From an uncultured Eubacterium sp. (lineage in GTDB: Bacteria > Bacillota > Clostridia > Lachnospirales > Lachnospiraceae): a DNA stretch of 64,000 bases. The stretch spans positions 7,656 through 71,655 of the forward strand of contig CAKRDZ010000017.1 in the NCBI GenBank assembly GCA_934316845.1. Reading direction: 5' to 3'. Below, piece by piece: positions 43,900 to 51,356 of this stretch; the first letter of the stretch is position 1; each line of letters opens with the position of its first letter. Under the pieces are notes generated by a model that ran no database searches, had not been told where the DNA came from, and saw only the letters and a list, made by a program, of their open reading frames with translations. The translations under genes were made by a program, and so were the position numbers.

Positions 43900-44874
43900 C
43901 TACTTTCCTTTTCCTGCTATTATTCTCTCTATTTCTTCATATCTCGCCTTCGGCCAGTCCGTTGAAGTATGAATATTTAAAATGCTGTTTGTCTCATTCA
44001 TTGCGTTATAATACCACATTGCCGCCTCTTCATAATCTTTCTTTTCGTAAAAATATTCACCGAGTTCATAGCACATTTCGGAAGATCCCTCACTCAAAAG
44101 ATCTTTGAGGCACATTTTAAGGATCGCCCCACTGTCACCTCGCAGTCTTGCCGCACGCACAACGATACACGCAGCCTCTTTCACTTCATCCAGGCTCCGC
44201 TCCGGCTCACATGCCGTCGCCGCAAAATACGGTTCTGCCTGGAGTACATCTTCGTCATTTCCAGAAATATACAATTCCATCGCGTACATATGATGCAGTC
44301 TCTTCGAAAGCCTCTGTCCTTTTTGGATCTGCTTCTGAAATACTGCAAAATCCCGGCTGCTGTGAACACTCTCCGGCATATGTAAGATGTCGATTTCGCT
44401 GTCATAGACGACCGGATCCAGACGAACCATCTCATGCACCGGTTCGATCCATGTAAATCCGCGCTGTCTCTTGTACAATTTAGGACGGTATTCTGCATCA
44501 AAATTATAGGCAGTGCCATTGGCAAGCTGATTGCAGTAACGCATCTGTACAATTTCTATTTCAGGGAGCAGAAGTTCCTTTAATTCGGCTAGTTTCTGAT
44601 GATTGTCAGAGTCTATTACTTCATCTGCATCTGCCACATAAATATACTCTTTTGTCGCTTGGGAAAAAGAATAATTACGCGCTGCTGCAAAGTCATCGAT
44701 CCATGCAAAATCATAAATTTTATCGGTGTATTTTTTTGCTATTTCTTTTGTATTATCACTGGATCCGGTATCGACAATAATGATTTCATCCATAAGATCT
44801 GCGATACTGTCAAGACACCTTGCCAGCACCTTTTCTTCATTTTTTACGATCATACACAAACTTATCGTAATCAT
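43900..44874 (-). CDS. Family 2 glycosyltransferase with TPR-like tail
   Basis: The 324-residue GT-A enzyme begins ISLCMIVKNEEKVLARCLDS, then EIIIVDTGSSDNTKE and the DxD-type DADEVI. The C-terminal half is helical and TPR-like. It probably transfers a sugar to a protein or envelope glycan; the acceptor is unknown. It lies 11 nt after recJ, so co-transcription with recJ and the MoxR trio is likely. Confidence 0.85.
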   Translation of the reverse strand: MITISLCMIVKNEEKVLARCLDSIADLMDEIIIVDTGSSDNTKEIAKKYTDKIYDFAWIDDFAAARNYSFSQATKEYIYVADADEVIDSDNHQKLAELKELLLPEIEIVQMRYCNQLANGTAYNFDAEYRPKLYKRQRGFTWIEPVHEMVRLDPVVYDSEIDILHMPESVHSSRDFAVFQKQIQKGQRLSKRLHHMYAMELYISGNDEDVLQAEPYFAATACEPERSLDEVKEAACIVVRAARLRGDSGAILKMCLKDLLSEGSSEMCYELGEYFYEKKDYEEAAMWYYNAMNETNSILNIHTSTDWPKARYEEIERIIAGKGK

Positions 44875-44885
44875 CTGCTCACTCC

Positions 44886-46643
44886 TTATCTGTTCTTTTC
44901 CACCACACAGTAATCTGTCACCACGATCTGCAGCGTCCGGTTTCCGCCATATTCATTGATGGACGGATAATAGGCAAATCCCATATCAATTTTATTCGGC
45001 TGGTTCTGATACATTTTCTGCAGTTCGCTGTCTCCCCATATCTCACATACAAATTCCTCAAACGCATCGATGTCGCCAAAATATACGGCCTTTATGACAT
45101 ATCCCTTTTCATTTGCCACTTTCATACTCAGCACATTTCTATTTTTTCCGCGCCTTACCGCTTCCAGTATATGGAAATGTTGTTCTGCAAATACCGGCTT
45201 CGGATTTCCTACCCCGAATGGCTCCAGCGTCTGCAATTCTTCGATCAGCGGAATTGATATATACTGCACCGGCATCGCCACATCAATCCACAATTCCGGC
45301 ACAAAATCGGCTTGTGTAAGTCCCGCCTCCGCATTCAACCGCCTCTCCAATTCCGGGAGATCTTTTTCATGCAGTGTCATTCCGGCTGCCATTTTGTGTC
45401 CACCAAAGCGAACCATGAGATCTTTACATGCCATCAATTTTTCAAACATATGATAGGACTCGATTGAACGCCCGGAACCTTTTACAAGCCCGTCTCCTAC
45501 CGGACAGAACACAATTACGGGGTGATGGTATTCTTCTTTTATCCTTCCTGCCACGATCCCCACAAGGCTTTCATGACAGTCGGGCAAAAGCACAATATGT
45601 ACCGGCTCATCTTCTTTTCCACTTTGTTGCAATATGTCAAATGCACGCTTTGCCGCCTCTTCTGTCATTTGCTTTCTGGTATCGTTGATGTCCTTTAATT
45701 CCCGCGCCATCTGCAGCGCTTTTTCTTTATTTGTCTCCTCCAAAAGTTCAAATGCTCTCGTCACCGTATCAATTCTTCCCGCCGCATTAAAGCAGGGACC
45801 GAGAATAAATCCAATGTGATACGCTTCGAGTTCTTTTCCACTTAATTCCTGTACATCGAGCAAAGCACGAAGTCCTGTATTTTTTGTATGTTCCAATGCA
45901 CGCAATCCGGATTTTACCAGTCCACGGTTTTCCCCTTTTAATTCCATCACATCTGCAACGGTGGCAATTGCTGCATATTCAAGCAGTTCCTCACGTTCAT
46001 CGGGCGAAATGCCTTCTTTCTCATACAGTGCGCCAATCAGCTGAAATGCCACGCCGGCACCGCAAAGGCCTTTAAATGGATATCCGCAGTCACTTTGCTT
46101 ATGATCTACAACAGCATCTGCCGGCGGCAGTTCTTCCTGCACCTCATGGTGATCGGTAACAATGACTGTCATGCCTTTTTCTTTGGCATACCGGATCTCT
46201 TCATTGGCGGCAATCCCATTGTCGCAGGTAAGCAGGATCTCCGCACCGGATTCTGTCGCCTCATCCACGATCCGCCGGTTTACTCCATACCCTTCTGCCA
46301 CCCGGTCCGGAGTGTAAATCCTGCTGTGTATTCCAATTTTTTCCAGTCCTTTTTTTAAAATAACCGCTGAAAAGATCCCATCGCAGTCAAAATCAGAAGA
46401 AATCGCCACGAGTTTGTCTCGGTTTTCCCGCAGGATCTGCACCGCCTTGTCCATATCTTTAAACAGCCACGGCGAATGCAGCTGTCTCCAGTCTGCCTGA
46501 ATATAATTTCCAATTTCTTCCTCCGATACATCTCTATTTACAATACATCTTGCCAGAACCGGCGATATGCCAAACGTCTCACTGATTTTCTTAAAATCTG
46601 CCCGTTTGGTCTGAAGCATCCATTTTTTACTTTTATGTCTCAT
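44886..46643 (-). CDS. recJ: Single-stranded-DNA-specific exonuclease RecJ
   Basis: The 585-residue DHH-family nuclease degrades single-stranded DNA 5' to 3' in repair. DHH motifs are present: SDFDCDGIFSAV, LLTCDNGIA, VTDHHE and ADAVVDHKQSD. The DHHA1 motif appears as RFGGHKMAAGMTL. Compared with typical RecJ proteins the C-terminal oligonucleotide-binding region is present but the length is at the short end. Confidence 0.93.
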   Translation of the reverse strand: MRHKSKKWMLQTKRADFKKISETFGISPVLARCIVNRDVSEEEIGNYIQADWRQLHSPWLFKDMDKAVQILRENRDKLVAISSDFDCDGIFSAVILKKGLEKIGIHSRIYTPDRVAEGYGVNRRIVDEATESGAEILLTCDNGIAANEEIRYAKEKGMTVIVTDHHEVQEELPPADAVVDHKQSDCGYPFKGLCGAGVAFQLIGALYEKEGISPDEREELLEYAAIATVADVMELKGENRGLVKSGLRALEHTKNTGLRALLDVQELSGKELEAYHIGFILGPCFNAAGRIDTVTRAFELLEETNKEKALQMARELKDINDTRKQMTEEAAKRAFDILQQSGKEDEPVHIVLLPDCHESLVGIVAGRIKEEYHHPVIVFCPVGDGLVKGSGRSIESYHMFEKLMACKDLMVRFGGHKMAAGMTLHEKDLPELERRLNAEAGLTQADFVPELWIDVAMPVQYISIPLIEELQTLEPFGVGNPKPVFAEQHFHILEAVRRGKNRNVLSMKVANEKGYVIKAVYFGDIDAFEEFVCEIWGDSELQKMYQNQPNKIDMGFAYYPSINEYGGNRTLQIVVTDYCVVEKNR

Positions 46644-46666
46644 CGTTTTTCCTTTTCGTATATGAC

Positions 46667-46698
46667 AAAAGCAGGAGATGGCTTCTCCTGCTTTTTTT
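46667..46698. terminator. Bidirectional terminator between paralog B and recJ
   Basis: GCAGGAGA-N5-TCTCCTGC forms a perfect 8-bp stem. Seven T follow on the plus strand and four T on the minus strand. It ends paralog B transcription before recJ. Confidence 0.85.
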
Positions 46699-46765
46699 GC
46701 AGTTCTTGATTATAATTATAATGCAAAATTTCGTAACATACAATATGAAAAATATGAATTTTTTA

Positions 46766-47569
46766 TTAATTCAGCGCGGCAACAGGAAAGATATCCTGAA
46801 TGATACGGTCTATTTCTTTTGTATTTAACACTTTTCCAGAGGATTCAAATGTCATAATTAAATTTCTTCCTTGTATATAGCCATTCTCTGCATAGGATCC
46901 AATTTTTTCCAACGCATGGTTACAATATTCCTCCTCTCCCATCATTCCAAAATGTTCCCATATAATTTCTTTTCTTGTCTCTCTATGTAGACACAAAAAA
47001 TCAGGATAAATTTGTCCTTTTCCCCTCAAATAAATAGGATATTCATATCGATACGGAACCCCCGATTGATACAGTTTATCAGCAATTATTTTCTCAGATT
47101 TTGACCTCACTCGTTCGCCCTTTTGCGTATATATTTCCTGTGTATTTTCCCAATAGTCATTTCCCTTATATTTTTTGGCAATCCATTTTTCGACAAACAT
47201 TTCTTCCGGTTCAATCCACGGTTTCACAAGTTTTTTTCTCCCCTCGCTCAAGGAATCATATATCTTTTCAATCCCCTTCGGATCAAACTTTGCAAATGCT
47301 TGTTTTAACTGTTTCTCCTGTTCTATAACTTCTCTTAATACTGCCTCGTTATAATCTCTCATGGCAATTTGTCTTGCTATTTCTTGATCTTCTTTTTTTA
47401 AATATTTCCACTTATCCCCTTGTTTAATATAGTATAACATTTGGTTTCTGTTTTTACTTGTCTTCATTCTTTCCGCAGGTACATTTTTCAATTCTTTTTG
47501 AATTTTGTCCTTTAAAAAAAGCAGCTGCTTATATTCTTTCTGTAACTCCTTTATAACCATATCTCTCAT
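46766..47569 (-). CDS. Putative PD-(D/E)XK nuclease-like protein, paralog B
   Basis: The 267-residue paralog of the 38.7-39.5 kb protein shares its length. It also shares the block GERVRSKSEKIIADKLYQSG, then YEYPIYLRGKGQIYPDFLCL and RKEIIWEHFGMM. Conserved Glu, Asp and Glu-His positions are unchanged. The N-terminal half is helical and more diverged (ELQKEYKQLLFLKDKIQKEL). It is monocistronic, with GGGAGGA before the start, the shared upstream block, and an array of 54-bp palindromic repeats further upstream. The nuclease assignment is inference. Confidence 0.72.
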   Translation of the reverse strand: MRDMVIKELQKEYKQLLFLKDKIQKELKNVPAERMKTSKNRNQMLYYIKQGDKWKYLKKEDQEIARQIAMRDYNEAVLREVIEQEKQLKQAFAKFDPKGIEKIYDSLSEGRKKLVKPWIEPEEMFVEKWIAKKYKGNDYWENTQEIYTQKGERVRSKSEKIIADKLYQSGVPYRYEYPIYLRGKGQIYPDFLCLHRETRKEIIWEHFGMMGEEEYCNHALEKIGSYAENGYIQGRNLIMTFESSGKVLNTKEIDRIIQDIFPVAALN

Positions 47570-47595
47570 TCAGTGTCCTCCCTTTATTTTGTTTT

Positions 47596-47625
47596 CTTAA
47601 TGGAAATTATTGATTCGATTGAATC
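47596..47625 (-). promoter_or_regulatory. Upstream block of paralog B with inverted repeat
   Basis: 47612-47625 is GATTC-N4-GAATC, next to the minus-strand AATTTCCATTAAG, then an A-rich stretch and GGGAGGA before the ATG. It matches the arrangement before paralog A, but the inverted repeat sequence differs. Confidence 0.55.
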
Positions 47626-47646
47626 TCGTTTCTAGAATTTTGATGA

Positions 47647-47930
47647 CGGTCATGCCAAAACCTGCTTTTCAGCCTCGCGGCATGACACATACTCTCCCGA
47701 CGGTCATGCCAAAACCTTCTTTCGGGCTTCGCGGCATGACACATACCCTCTCGGCGGTCATGCCAAAACCTTCTTTCGGGCTTCGCGGCATGACACATAC
47801 TCTCCCGACGGTCATGCCAAAACCTTCTTTCGGGCTTCGCGGCATGACACATCCCCTCCCGGCAGTCATGCCTAAGCCTGCTTTTCGGCCTCGTGGCATG
47901 ACATCCCCTCTCGGCGGTCATGCCAAATTC
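47647..47930. repeat. Array of 54-bp palindromic repeats
   Basis: Units start at 47647, 47701, 47755, 47809 and 47863 (the fifth is 52 bp), with a partial sixth from 47915. Each unit has GTCATGCC and GGCATGAC arms around about 22 nt that include a second weaker pairing (GAAGCC with GGTTTT). The intervals between palindromes are near-identical, so this is not a CRISPR. The array fills the gap between paralog B and the glycosyltransferase. All frames stay open because 54 is a multiple of three; those frames are not real genes. Confidence 0.9.
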
Positions 47931-47939
47931 GCTCCCTTA

Positions 47940-48956
47940 TTAATTAAACCCATAAATCTTCCGTGAAATCGCATATGCCCACACTAACATCTTGCGGCCC
48001 GCTTTCCCGCGGATCTGCATTGGACGGCTGAGAACCTGGTGATTGACCAGGCGGAACATTCCTTTGCTGCTCGCTTTCAAATAGTGCCAGAGTTCTGCAC
48101 GTTTTGTCAGGCTCTCTTCCGATCCTTCCTTGATCAGGAAAATCGAACTGACCGTCATCATCATGGCAAGATATTTTACCATGTAATCTTTCAGTTTCTT
48201 GTTACGGATTTTCGTAAGATCGCAGGCATCGATCATAATCTTATTGACTTTGATCTGCTGGTCGATTCGCCCGATCATCACTTTTTCATTGACAGATTGA
48301 TCGTCACGTCCGATATAGTAACGGTACAGATCCACATCCATATAGTACATCGTTTTAACACTTGGAAGTGGAACATAGACAAAAATATTGTCCACATAAA
48401 ACGTATGCTTTGGAAGTTCCAGGCCACACTCATGAAGCATCTGCGTACGATAAATAACCGAATGCATCAGGATATTCTGGCTGATCTTAAAGCGCTTGAT
48501 ATCACTCCAGCCAAAAACTTCTTCCTCCGGAAATACTCCTTCATAACGAATCACTTTATGTTTGTGTTCACTCGGCTTTTCATATACATAATTTGCCAGG
48601 AACATGTCAACCATCCTGCCTTCTTTTACCATCTGACGTAGTTGATCCATGACACGCAAAAGGGCATCGCGGTCCAGCCAGTCGTCAGAATCCAGTACTT
48701 TGTAATACAGCCCTTTGGCATTTCGGAGACCGGTGTTGACAGCCTCGCCGTGTCCACCATTTTCCTGATGAATGGCACGGATAATCCCCGGATATTGTGC
48801 TTCGAATTCATCGGCAATCTTTGCCGTATCGTCTTTGGAGCCATCGTCAACGATCAGAATCTCGATATCTTCACCACCGACCAAAGCGCTTTCGATGGCA
48901 TGTTTCATATATTCCTGTGAATTGTAGCAGGGAATTGCTACGGTCAATAATTTCAT
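47940..48956 (-). CDS. Family 2 glycosyltransferase
   Basis: The 338-residue GT-A enzyme has VAIPCYNSQEYMKHAIESAL, ILIVDDGSKDDT and the DxD-like LDSDDWLDR. The basic C-terminus may associate with membranes. It lies 21 nt after glf, suggesting a role in a galactofuranose-containing glycan; the acceptor is unknown. Confidence 0.87.
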   Translation of the reverse strand: MKLLTVAIPCYNSQEYMKHAIESALVGGEDIEILIVDDGSKDDTAKIADEFEAQYPGIIRAIHQENGGHGEAVNTGLRNAKGLYYKVLDSDDWLDRDALLRVMDQLRQMVKEGRMVDMFLANYVYEKPSEHKHKVIRYEGVFPEEEVFGWSDIKRFKISQNILMHSVIYRTQMLHECGLELPKHTFYVDNIFVYVPLPSVKTMYYMDVDLYRYYIGRDDQSVNEKVMIGRIDQQIKVNKIMIDACDLTKIRNKKLKDYMVKYLAMMMTVSSIFLIKEGSEESLTKRAELWHYLKASSKGMFRLVNHQVLSRPMQIRGKAGRKMLVWAYAISRKIYGFN

Positions 48957-48977
48957 AATTCATTCTCCCGTTATCTG

Positions 48978-50132
48978 TTAAATTTCCTTTGCAAAGTCCA
49001 GCGCACGCTCGACTATTGCATCAATATTATAATATTTGTACTCTGCCAGTCTTCCCAAAAGATGGAAATTTGGAACACCTTTCACATAGGAGACATATTT
49101 CTCATAAAGCGCGTCATTCTCTTTATTGTTGATCGCATAATAGGGAATCTGTCCGTCCCTTGCCTCATATGGCATCGGATATTCGCGCATGATCGTCGTC
49201 TCCGGATCACCTTTCTGGTCTGTCAGATATTTGAATTCCGTAATACGTGTGAAATCCTCGCTCACCGTATAATTCACTACACCGTGGCTTTGGAAAAACG
49301 GCTGTTTCAAATGTTCAAATTCAAAATGAAGCGAACGATACGGCAGTCTGCCAAAACGCACATCAAAAAACTCATCGAGTGCACCGGTAAAAATAATATC
49401 TCCCACAAATGGCCCGCCTTCAAACAGTACTTTGTCTGCCGCTTCCGGCTGTATTGTAAGTACCTCTTTTGCCTGACAATTCAGTCGAATGTCAATTCCC
49501 GGAAAATCAAGCATTTTTTCAAATAACTCGGTATATCCCGGCATCGGCATTCCCTGATACGTATCCTGAAAATAGCGGTTGTCGTGGCTGACAAGAACCG
49601 GCACTCTTCCGGACACGGAAGGATCGATCTCCTTTGGTGTCTTTCCCCATTGCTTCATAGTATATTTCAAAAATACATTTTCATACACATATTCTGCAAT
49701 TTCTTTTAGTTCTGCGTCTTCCTGATTCATCAGTTCAAGAATCGGAACTCTCGCACCTTCGCCAAATTTCCGGATCAATTTTTCTTCCATCTTTGGCGCA
49801 CGCTCTCCAAAAACCATCGCAAGCGTATTTAAGTTAAATGGAATCGGCAGTTCTTTTCCGTATACATTTCCTACCACCTCATGGCCGAAAGAAAACCATT
49901 CGGTAAAGCGGGAAAGATACTCATACACCCGTTTGCTGTTTGTATGAAAAATGTGGGGGCCGTACTGATGAATGCGGATCCCGTATTCATCCGGCAGATC
50001 ATAGCAGTTTCCGCCGACATGATCTCTGGCATCTAAAACCAATACCTTCTTTCCCTTTTTTTCAGCCAGTTCTCTGGCTGCTACTGCACCGGCAAATCCA
50101 CAACCGACAACAATACAATCATATTTCTGCAT
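48978..50132 (-). CDS. glf: UDP-galactopyranose mutase
   Basis: The 384-residue flavoenzyme interconverts UDP-galactopyranose and UDP-galactofuranose. It has the FAD-binding motif VVGCGFAGAVAARELAEKKG, GGNCYDL, HQYGPHIFHT and the active-site region RITEFKYLT. It follows the yvyF-like gene by 18 nt, so a surface-glycan gene directly follows a flagellar/competence run. Confidence 0.95.
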   Translation of the reverse strand: MQKYDCIVVGCGFAGAVAARELAEKKGKKVLVLDARDHVGGNCYDLPDEYGIRIHQYGPHIFHTNSKRVYEYLSRFTEWFSFGHEVVGNVYGKELPIPFNLNTLAMVFGERAPKMEEKLIRKFGEGARVPILELMNQEDAELKEIAEYVYENVFLKYTMKQWGKTPKEIDPSVSGRVPVLVSHDNRYFQDTYQGMPMPGYTELFEKMLDFPGIDIRLNCQAKEVLTIQPEAADKVLFEGGPFVGDIIFTGALDEFFDVRFGRLPYRSLHFEFEHLKQPFFQSHGVVNYTVSEDFTRITEFKYLTDQKGDPETTIMREYPMPYEARDGQIPYYAINNKENDALYEKYVSYVKGVPNFHLLGRLAEYKYYNIDAIVERALDFAKEI

Positions 50133-50150
50133 CTGTTTTTCTCCAATCTG

Positions 50151-50558
50151 TTAATCCAAAAAGCGCATCTTGCTTTCACCTTCTTTGCGCTTTGGCGGTG
50201 CGGAAACCGGCTTACGGTTCAGTCCTGCCGCGTCTCCAAATCCCTTGGTAAATTTTTCTTTGCACACCGGGCAGTAACGTCCGGTCTTAATCATCGTACC
50301 GCATCCCTCGCACTCAATTCCAACCGGCGAATCATCTGCGAAACTAAGCCTCTCTTCGCGGATCCACCGTTTGATCTGCTTTGCCGGAACATCCATCGCT
50401 TCTGACAATTCCGCGATTCCCGTGTGAGGATGTTCATATACATATTTTTTTACTTCCGGAAATTTATCATCAAATTCTTTCAGGCAGACCGGGCAGATTC
50501 TCGGTCCACTGATATGATTAAATAATTTTCCACATCTTGAACAAGTAGTTACATCCAT
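50151..50558 (-). CDS. YvyF-like flagellar-region zinc protein
   Basis: The 135-residue protein has an N-terminal zinc ribbon (CSRCGKLFNH...CPVCLKEFDD), a helix-turn-helix-like middle (ELSEAMDVPAKQIKRWI) and a second Cys4 motif (CEGCGTMI...CPVCKEKF). This fits the YvyF family found between comF and flgM in Firmicutes. The start at 50558 has GGAGG just upstream. The next gene here is glf rather than flgM. Confidence 0.82.
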   Translation of the reverse strand: MDVTTCSRCGKLFNHISGPRICPVCLKEFDDKFPEVKKYVYEHPHTGIAELSEAMDVPAKQIKRWIREERLSFADDSPVGIECEGCGTMIKTGRYCPVCKEKFTKGFGDAAGLNRKPVSAPPKRKEGESKMRFLD

Positions 50559-50599
50559 AATATCCTCCATTTCCATGCATCTCTTTCATGCATTTACCT

Positions 50600-51307
50600 T
50601 TATGAAACAGTTCCTATGCACAAACTGACAAAACAGATTTCTTCCGAACCGGCTTTTTTCAGCACTTTTCCGCATGCTTCCAAAGTGGCTCCCGTTGTAT
50701 AAATGTCATCCACAAGAAGAATTCTCTTTCCCGCAACCGGTTTCGTCACCGCAAATCCCTTTTGAAGGTTTGCAATGCGTTTATGCATATCCAATGTTTT
50801 TTGTGGTTTTGTATCCTCTGTTCGTATGAGTAAATCGGACAACACCGGCATCCCCAGAGATCCGCCCAGGTACTCTGCCATAACAGCTGCCTGATTAAAT
50901 CCTCGAAAACGTAATCGTTTTTTATGTATGGGCACCGGAAGGATCATATCCAATCTTTCTCTGTAAATCCATTCTCCAAATGCGTCTGCCATCCGCTCTG
51001 CAAAATAATTTCCAATTTCAAAACGTCCTTCGTATTTGAATTGGCGGATCACCTGCTGCATCCGCTCATCGTATAAGTACAGCGCTTTTCCGGAGGATAC
51101 AACATACTCTCTCTGACTGCAGTCCTCACACAATTCCTGGGTAATATCCGCAATGGGTTTGGAGCATCTCTTACAGCGCGGCTCCGTAATCGGATGAAGC
51201 TGCCTGTCACACGTTTCGCACAACATTTCCACGCGTTTACCCGGCATCGTCTTTCCGCACGCAGCGCATTTGTGGGGGAATACAAGTGTCATCAAAAAAT
51301 CTTTCAT
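50600..51307 (-). CDS. comFC: ComF family phosphoribosyltransferase-like protein
   Basis: The 235-residue protein has two Cys4 zinc fingers (CAACGKTMPG...CETC and CKRCSKPI...CEDC) and a type I PRTase domain ending ILLVDDIYTTGAT. ComFC is needed for DNA uptake in competent Firmicutes. comFA is not adjacent. It lies between recD2 and the yvyF-like gene, an order shared with other Firmicutes for comFC-yvyF. Confidence 0.9.
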   Translation of the reverse strand: MKDFLMTLVFPHKCAACGKTMPGKRVEMLCETCDRQLHPITEPRCKRCSKPIADITQELCEDCSQREYVVSSGKALYLYDERMQQVIRQFKYEGRFEIGNYFAERMADAFGEWIYRERLDMILPVPIHKKRLRFRGFNQAAVMAEYLGGSLGMPVLSDLLIRTEDTKPQKTLDMHKRIANLQKGFAVTKPVAGKRILLVDDIYTTGATLEACGKVLKKAGSEEICFVSLCIGTVS

Positions 51308-51356
51308 GCATTTCCTTTCCCATACTACACATATCCATTTTTATTTTATCAAATTT

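Noticed and set aside
47647..47930. CRISPR array
   Set aside because: There are no unique spacers; the whole unit repeats. No cas genes are nearby.
47607..47966. Open frames of 76-118 codons across the 54-bp repeats
   Set aside because: Frames stay open on both strands because the unit is a multiple of three. The sequences are mutual shadows with no ribosome sites.
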